Assembly: GCA_900754745.1 (NCBI GenBank)
Contig: CAAEEB010000032.1
Coordinates: 1 to 11,186, forward strand
DNA: 11,186 nucleotides
Source: an uncultured Collinsella sp.
Lineage (GTDB): Bacteria; Actinomycetota; Coriobacteriia; Coriobacteriales; Coriobacteriaceae
Direction: 5' to 3'
Under the pieces are notes generated by a model. That model searched no databases, was not told the DNA's origin, and was given only the letters and a program-made list of their open reading frames with translations. Of this stretch, positions 6,920-11,186 are shown piece by piece (the first letter of the stretch is position 1; the number at the start of each line of letters is the position of its first letter). The position numbers and the translations under genes were made by a program.

Positions 6920-6949
6920 TTTAGGTTAATCCCTAGATAGGGGAGTGGT

Positions 6950-7987
6950 ATGGGTAAGTACATCGTTAAACGTGTGCTTCAGTTCATCCCGGTGTTTTTG
7001 GGCGTTACGCTGATTCTGTTCGCCCTCCAGAATATCGTGCCGGGAGATCCGATCAAGCTGATCGGTGGAGACAAGGCTCTGTCCCCCGAGGTGGAGCTTC
7101 AGCTTCGCGTCCGCTATCACCTGGTCCAGACGGACGAGGACGGCAACGCGATCCTTGACGAGAACGGCGACCCCGTTCAAACGTCGCTCGTGGACCGTTA
7201 CTTGTATTACATGAACGGCCTGCTTCATGGCGATCTGGGCAATTCGTATCAGCGCAAGCTGCCGGTTACGGAAATCTTTGCCCAGAAGTATCCGTATACG
7301 GTCAAACTTGCCGCGTGCGCCATCGTGCTCGAGGCAATTATGGGTATCGGTGCGGGTATCATTTCGGCGGTAAAGCGTTATTCCTTCTGGGATATTTTGG
7401 TAACGCTCACCACGTCGATCCTCGTTGCGGTCCCGGCCTTCTGGCTCGGTATGTTGCTGCAGCTGTTCTTTGGCGTCATCCTCAAGGACGCCACGGGCGG
7501 TGCAATCTCCATGCCGATCTCGGGTGCCGGCGGTTCCAGCTCTCAGTATCAGGATTGGATGCACTATGTGCTTCCGACCATTACGCTGGCTTCGGTTTCG
7601 ACCGCTTATGCTGCGCGCATTATGCGCTCGCAGCTGCTTGACGTCATGAACCAGGATTACATCCGTACGGCAAAGGCCAAGGGTCTCTCCAATCGTGCGA
7701 TCATCGTCAAGCATGCGCTTAAGAATGCACTCATCCCCGTCGTTACCTATATTGGTGTCGACTTTGGCGGCATGCTTTCGGGCGCCATCCTGACCGAGAC
7801 GGTCTTCAACTGGCCCGGTATCGGCTCTGAGGTCTATCGCGCCATTAGCATGCGTGACTGGCCCATCGTTATGGGCGGCGTTACGCTCATCGTTGTCGTC
7901 GTCATGGTGATCAACCTGCTCGTCGACATTAGCTATGCATTCCTCGACCCGCGCATCCGCCTTGGCGGTCCGTCGGATAAGGCCTAA
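6950..7987 (+). CDS. oppB: Peptide ABC transporter permease, OppB type
   Basis: This 345-residue inner-membrane permease is one of the two transmembrane subunits of the peptide importer. The N-terminus (KYIVKRVLQFIPVFLGVTLILFALQ) is the classic OppB/DppB first helix, followed by VPGDP. Further hydrophobic segments lie at about 119-140, 148-178, 204-224, 262-285 and 305-335, giving six helices. The EAA loop that docks on the ATPases starts at DYIRTAKAKGL (residues 236-246). The protein is longer than the typical 306 residues because of acidic sequence after helix 1 (around 60-85, with TDEDGNAILDENGDP) and a Gly/Ser-rich external loop around 183-202. Start choice rests on AGGGGAG at 6939-6945, 4 nt upstream. 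oppC starts 14 nt after its stop. Assignment to dipeptide rather than oligopeptide transport cannot be excluded. Confidence 0.95.
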   Translation: MGKYIVKRVLQFIPVFLGVTLILFALQNIVPGDPIKLIGGDKALSPEVELQLRVRYHLVQTDEDGNAILDENGDPVQTSLVDRYLYYMNGLLHGDLGNSYQRKLPVTEIFAQKYPYTVKLAACAIVLEAIMGIGAGIISAVKRYSFWDILVTLTTSILVAVPAFWLGMLLQLFFGVILKDATGGAISMPISGAGGSSSQYQDWMHYVLPTITLASVSTAYAARIMRSQLLDVMNQDYIRTAKAKGLSNRAIIVKHALKNALIPVVTYIGVDFGGMLSGAILTETVFNWPGIGSEVYRAISMRDWPIVMGGVTLIVVVVMVINLLVDISYAFLDPRIRLGGPSDKA

Positions 7988-8001
7988 GGGAGGTACGTCT
8001 C

Positions 8002-8937
8002 ATGCAGGAAACTGATTCTCAGTCTCAGGAGCAGGCTACCGCCACCAAGGTCGCATCTGCTCCCGCCAAGTCCCGCACGCTGTGGGGCGACGCTTTTAAG
8101 CGTCTTCGTAAGAACAAGCTCGCCGTTATCGGTGTCTGCTGGATCATCATCGTCGTTGTGGTTGCCCTGACCGCAGATCTGTGGGCTAAGCCCTGGCTCG
8201 GTTCGCCGACGGCTTCCGATTCGACCACCATGGCCGAGACATCGCTACTGGCTCCGTGTGCCGAGCACCCGTTTGGCACCGATGCCCTCGGTCGCGACAT
8301 TCTCGTCCGCGTTATCTACGGTGCACGCGTTTCGCTTTCTGTCGGTATCATGGCCACCGCCATCTCCACATTGATCGGCCTGGTCATGGGCGCCCTGGCC
8401 GGTTTCTACGGCGGCATTTGGGATACGATCATCATGCGCTGTGCGGACATCTTCCTGGCGTTCCCGTACGTGCTGTTCGTTGTCGCCATGATCGCCGTTA
8501 TCGGCCGTGGTCTTCAGAACGTCTTTATCGCCATCGGCATTCTTGGCTGGCCTTCGATTGCGCGCGTCTTCCGCTCTGCAATCTTGACGGTCAAGGAAAA
8601 CGACTATGTTGATGCAGCGCGCGCGATGGGTGCATCTGATGCTCGTATCGTCGTGCGTCACATCTTCCCGAACTCCGTCGCCTCCATCGTGGTCTACGCG
8701 ACCATGAACATTGGTGGCGCCATTCTGACCGAGTCCGCTCTGTCCTTCCTCGGCATGGGCGTTATTCCGCCTACGCCTTCGTGGGGCTCCATGATTCAGG
8801 ACGGTCAGCAGTATCTTCTGACCGCTCCCTGGATGATGATCATGCCCGGTCTGGCAATTCTCTCGACGGTGCTTGCCTTCACCCTGCTGGGTGACGGTCT
8901 GCGCGACGCCCTCGACGTCAAGATGAAGGACGCATAA
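8002..8937 (+). CDS. oppC: Peptide ABC transporter permease, OppC type
   Basis: This 311-residue inner-membrane protein is the second permease subunit, pairing with OppB. After a hydrophilic Gln/Ser/Ala-rich start (about 1-25), the OppC N-terminal domain appears (LWGDAFKRLRKNKLAVIG then a helix at about 45-62). The conserved HPFGTDALGRDI (89-100) precedes the transport domain. The EAA loop begins at DYVDAARAMGA (201-211), followed by RHIFPNS. The C-terminus LGDGLRDALDVKMK is typical of the family. The ribosome binding site AAGGGAGG (7986-7993) overlaps the oppB stop and lies 8 nt from the ATG. oppD begins 2 nt after its stop, so the genes are translationally coupled. Confidence 0.95.
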   Translation: MQETDSQSQEQATATKVASAPAKSRTLWGDAFKRLRKNKLAVIGVCWIIIVVVVALTADLWAKPWLGSPTASDSTTMAETSLLAPCAEHPFGTDALGRDILVRVIYGARVSLSVGIMATAISTLIGLVMGALAGFYGGIWDTIIMRCADIFLAFPYVLFVVAMIAVIGRGLQNVFIAIGILGWPSIARVFRSAILTVKENDYVDAARAMGASDARIVVRHIFPNSVASIVVYATMNIGGAILTESALSFLGMGVIPPTPSWGSMIQDGQQYLLTAPWMMIMPGLAILSTVLAFTLLGDGLRDALDVKMKDA

Positions 8938-8939
8938 GG

Positions 8940-10031
8940 ATGAAGAAGAACAAGAACTATGTGGACCTGAAGGACCAGCCGGTTCCTGAGGGCCAGCATC
9001 TGCTCGAGGTCGATGACCTTAAGATGTATTTCCACACCGAGGATGGCGTTGTTCGCGCTGTCGACGGTGTCTCCTACACGCTCGATCGCGGCGAGACCCT
9101 GGGCGTCGTCGGTGAGTCCGGCTCCGGTAAGTCCGTGACCGCCATGACCATCATGGGCCTCATCTCGATGCCTCCGGGAAAGATCGAGGGCGGTGACGTT
9201 CGCTATCGCGGCCGCTCCATCCTCGAAATGACCGAGGAAGAGATGCAGCACATTCGCGGCAACGATATCGCGATGATCTTCCAGGATCCTATGACCTCCT
9301 TGAACCCGGTCTATAAGATCGGCAGGCAGGTGGGCGAGGGTCTTCGTCTGCACCGTGGCTACTCCAAGCAGGAGGCGCTCAAGCGTGCCACCGAGCTTTT
9401 GGACCTCGTGGGTATCCCCGAGCCCGAGAAGCGCGTCAATGAGTATCCGCACCAGTTCTCTGGCGGTATGCGTCAGCGAGTCATGATTGCCATGGCCCTT
9501 GCCTGCGATCCCGATATTCTGATTGCCGACGAGCCCACGACTGCCCTGGACGTTACCATCCAGGCTCAGATTATCGAGCTCATGCAGGAGATGCAGGAGA
9601 AGAACGGCAACGCCATCATCATGATTACCCATGACCTGGGCGTTGTCGCCGATATGGCCGATAAGATCATGGTTATGTACGCCGGCCGCCCCGTTGAGTT
9701 CGGTACTGCTGAGGAAATCTTCTACGAGAGCCGCCACCCCTACACCTGGGGTCTTATCCGCTCCATCCCGGAGCAGGCAATCGAAGAGAAGAAGCCGCTG
9801 ACGCCGATTCACGGCAACCCGCCTTCGCTCATGAACCTGCCTGAGGGCTGCGTCTTCTCTCCTCGTTGCCCCTACGCGACGGACAAGTGCCGCAAGCAGC
9901 GCCCCGAGCGCGTTGTCACCGAGTCCGGTCACTATTCTGCGTGCCACTATTCCGGTGACCCCGAGTTCCTCAAGAACGCTCCTGAGACGTCCCGTACGCG
10001 CAAGGATTCCAAGAAGGGAGGCGAGGCGTAA
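8940..10031 (+). CDS. oppD: Peptide ABC transporter ATP-binding protein, OppD type
   Basis: This 363-residue cytoplasmic ATPase is one half of the nucleotide-binding heterodimer driving peptide import. All ABC motifs are intact: Walker A GESGSGKS (58-65), Q-loop Gln115 in [12 protein letters not shown], signature FSGGMRQR (173-180), Walker B with DEPT from Asp197, and switch His231 in ITHDLG. The M in place of Q in the signature is usual for OppD. The C-terminal oligopeptide-transporter extension (about 285-345) carries Cys304, 310, 317 and 335 in the pattern C-x5-C-x6-C-x17-C, a motif linked with iron-sulfur binding in this subfamily. Its Shine-Dalgarno AAGGA (8926-8930) lies within the end of oppC. 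The TAA stop abuts the oppF ATG. Confidence 0.96.
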   Translation: MKKNKNYVDLKDQPVPEGQHLLEVDDLKMYFHTEDGVVRAVDGVSYTLDRGETLGVVGESGSGKSVTAMTIMGLISMPPGKIEGGDVRYRGRSILEMTEEEMQHIRGNDIAMIFQDPMTSLNPVYKIGRQVGEGLRLHRGYSKQEALKRATELLDLVGIPEPEKRVNEYPHQFSGGMRQRVMIAMALACDPDILIADEPTTALDVTIQAQIIELMQEMQEKNGNAIIMITHDLGVVADMADKIMVMYAGRPVEFGTAEEIFYESRHPYTWGLIRSIPEQAIEEKKPLTPIHGNPPSLMNLPEGCVFSPRCPYATDKCRKQRPERVVTESGHYSACHYSGDPEFLKNAPETSRTRKDSKKGGEA

Positions 10032-11060
10032 ATGGCAGACAATAACGAGCGCACTCCACTGCTGAAGGTCGAGCACCTCTCCAAGGAGTTTCCCGCAGAG
10101 TCCGGCATGTTCGCCAAGCGTTTTTCCAAGCGCGTCGTCTCTGCTGTAAACGACATCTCTTTTGAGATTTATCCTGGCGAGACCTTTGGTCTGGTTGGCG
10201 AGTCTGGTTGCGGTAAATCCACCACGGGCCGCACTATCATGCGTCTGACCAAGCCGACCGCCGGCAAGGTGTTCTTCCAGGGCAAAGATGTTGCCGAGAT
10301 GAGCAAGCATGAGATCAAGGACATGCGTCGCGAGATGCAGTTTATCTTCCAGGATCCTTATGCTTCGCTCAACCCTCGTATGACCATCGGTGAGATTGTC
10401 TCCGAGCCCATGACCATTCACGGCGTGGGCACCAAGGAGGAGCGCATTGAGCGTGTCCGTGAGCTTCTCGACGTTGTCGGACTGAACCCCGAGCACATTA
10501 ACCGCTATCCTCATGAGTTCTCCGGCGGTCAGCGTCAGCGTGTCGGCATTGCCCGCGCATTTGCGCTGAAGCCCAAGCTGATTATCTGCGACGAGCCGGT
10601 TTCTGCTCTGGATGTTTCCATTCAGGCCCAGGTTCTAAACCTGCTCAAGGAACTGCAGGACAAGTTCGGTACCGCATATCTGTTTATCGCCCACGACCTG
10701 TCTGTCGTGCAGCATATCTCCGATCGCGTTGCCGTTATGTATCTGGGTAAGATGGTCGAGGTTTCGGACTGGAAGACGCTCTACAGCGAGCCCCACCATC
10801 CGTACACGCAGTCGCTGCTGTCTGCCGTGCCGGTTCCCGATCCGGATATCCAGAAGACCCGTAAGCGCATCATCCTCGCCGGTGATCCGCCGTCACCGCT
10901 GGATCCGCCGACCGGTTGCCGTTTCCACACGCGCTGCCCGATCGCTCAGGGTATCTGCTCCGAGAAGCTGCCCGAGTTTAAGGAGGTTGCACCGGGTCAC
11001 TGCTGCGCCTGCCACTTCGCCGAGCCGTTCCCGATCAAGGAATCGCACATCGACCTTTAG
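10032..11060 (+). CDS. oppF: Peptide ABC transporter ATP-binding protein, OppF type
   Basis: This 342-residue cytoplasmic ATPase is the partner of OppD. Walker A is GESGCGKST (56-64), Q-loop Gln107 in FIFQDPYASLNP, signature SGGQ (164-167) followed by RQRVGIARAFAL, Walker B with DEPVSALDVS from Asp187, and switch His221 in IAHDLS. These features, including the GCGKST Walker A and CDEPVSALD, separate OppF from OppD. The C-terminal extension repeats the OppD cysteine pattern (Cys296, 302, 309, 327), with two further cysteines at 324 and 325. The ATG directly follows the oppD stop codon, with GGGAGG at 10016-10021 and GAGG at 10023-10026 upstream. It is the last gene of the operon, and a strong hairpin lies 57 nt after its TAG. 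Confidence 0.96.
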   Translation: MADNNERTPLLKVEHLSKEFPAESGMFAKRFSKRVVSAVNDISFEIYPGETFGLVGESGCGKSTTGRTIMRLTKPTAGKVFFQGKDVAEMSKHEIKDMRREMQFIFQDPYASLNPRMTIGEIVSEPMTIHGVGTKEERIERVRELLDVVGLNPEHINRYPHEFSGGQRQRVGIARAFALKPKLIICDEPVSALDVSIQAQVLNLLKELQDKFGTAYLFIAHDLSVVQHISDRVAVMYLGKMVEVSDWKTLYSEPHHPYTQSLLSAVPVPDPDIQKTRKRIILAGDPPSPLDPPTGCRFHTRCPIAQGICSEKLPEFKEVAPGHCCACHFAEPFPIKESHIDL

Positions 11061-11098
11061 TCGGTTGTTCTCGTCCGGGCCCGTGCTGGATTTAGTTT

Positions 11099-11186
11099 TC
11101 AGAACGTCCCCGACCATGGAAACCCCCTTATCCTGCTCCTTCGGAGCTGCGGATAAGGGGGTTTCCTGGTCTGCGGAATGTTCTGA
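11099..11186. repeat. Long imperfect inverted repeat after oppF, running to the window edge
   Basis: The inner terminator hairpin is flanked by further complementary blocks. GACCA (11112-11116) pairs with TGGTC (11167-11171), and TCAGAAC (11099-11105) with GTTCTGA (11180-11186). The intervening 6 and 8 nt are partly pairable. The whole forms an approximately 88-bp near-palindrome, longer than a simple terminator needs, and it may continue beyond base 11186. It could be a bidirectional terminator or a small palindromic repeat element. Confidence 0.6.
11118..11166. terminator. Strong terminator-like hairpin ending the opp operon
   Basis: A perfect 16-bp stem pairs 11118-11133 with 11151-11166 (core AACCCCCTTATCC against GGATAAGGGGGTT). 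Inside it, GCTCC (11135-11139) pairs with GGAGC (11143-11147) around TTC. The stem's own A-rich left edge and TTT right edge give a terminator form in both directions, but the T tract is only three bases long. The position suits termination of oppBCDF and perhaps of a convergent gene beyond the window. Confidence 0.75.

Noticed and set aside
8805..10514. Minus-strand open frame of about 569 codons opposite oppC/oppD/oppF
   Set aside because: It spans parts of three intact ABC transporter genes and has no recognisable features of its own.
1..11186. CRISPR arrays, tRNA or rRNA genes, insertion sequences, phage or defence genes
   Set aside because: I looked and found no regularly spaced repeats, cloverleaf-like or rRNA segments, transposase or integrase motifs. 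Coding space is fully explained by housekeeping and transporter genes.

Overview
The window is GC-rich, almost fully coding, and carries all its genes on the + strand. It reads as a chromosomal housekeeping segment of a high-GC Gram-positive bacterium. Strong preference for GAG, AAG, AAC, GAC, CTC and GTC codons, AAGGAGG-type ribosome binding sites, a glycolytic cluster ending in secG, and an RR-containing lipoprotein signal all fit an actinobacterium of the class Coriobacteriia, most plausibly Collinsella or a close relative. That assignment is an inference from protein flavour and codon use, not from a marker gene.

Region 1 (1-4412) is the lower-glycolysis cluster: the 3' three quarters of gap (glyceraldehyde-3-phosphate dehydrogenase), a strong intrinsic terminator, then pgk, tpiA and gpmI. 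The last three are tightly packed (8-nt overlap between pgk and tpiA, 5 nt between tpiA and gpmI) and end at a second intrinsic terminator. Together they cover triose-phosphate interconversion and the steps from glyceraldehyde-3-phosphate to 2-phosphoglycerate. Enolase and pyruvate kinase are not here.

Region 2 (4413-4875) is a stand-alone secG unit with its own extended -10 promoter and terminator, encoding the small SecYEG subunit.

Region 3 (4876-11060) is a five-gene peptide ABC importer: the substrate-binding lipoprotein oppA, permeases oppB and oppC, and ATPases oppD and oppF. oppA has a long leader with a candidate promoter and possible hairpins. It is separated from oppB by 156 nt holding two hairpins, whereas oppB-oppC-oppD-oppF are spaced by 0-14 nt. 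This layout, with oppA's more extreme codon bias, suggests the binding protein is made in excess over the membrane complex.

Region 4 (11061-11186) is non-coding and contains a very strong terminator-like hairpin inside a longer imperfect inverted repeat that runs to the window edge.

I found no new defence, mobile, RNA-guided or biosynthetic system. The features worth a second look are non-coding: the long inverted repeat at the end, the paired hairpins behind oppA, the structured oppA leader, and the dyad in the pgk leader.
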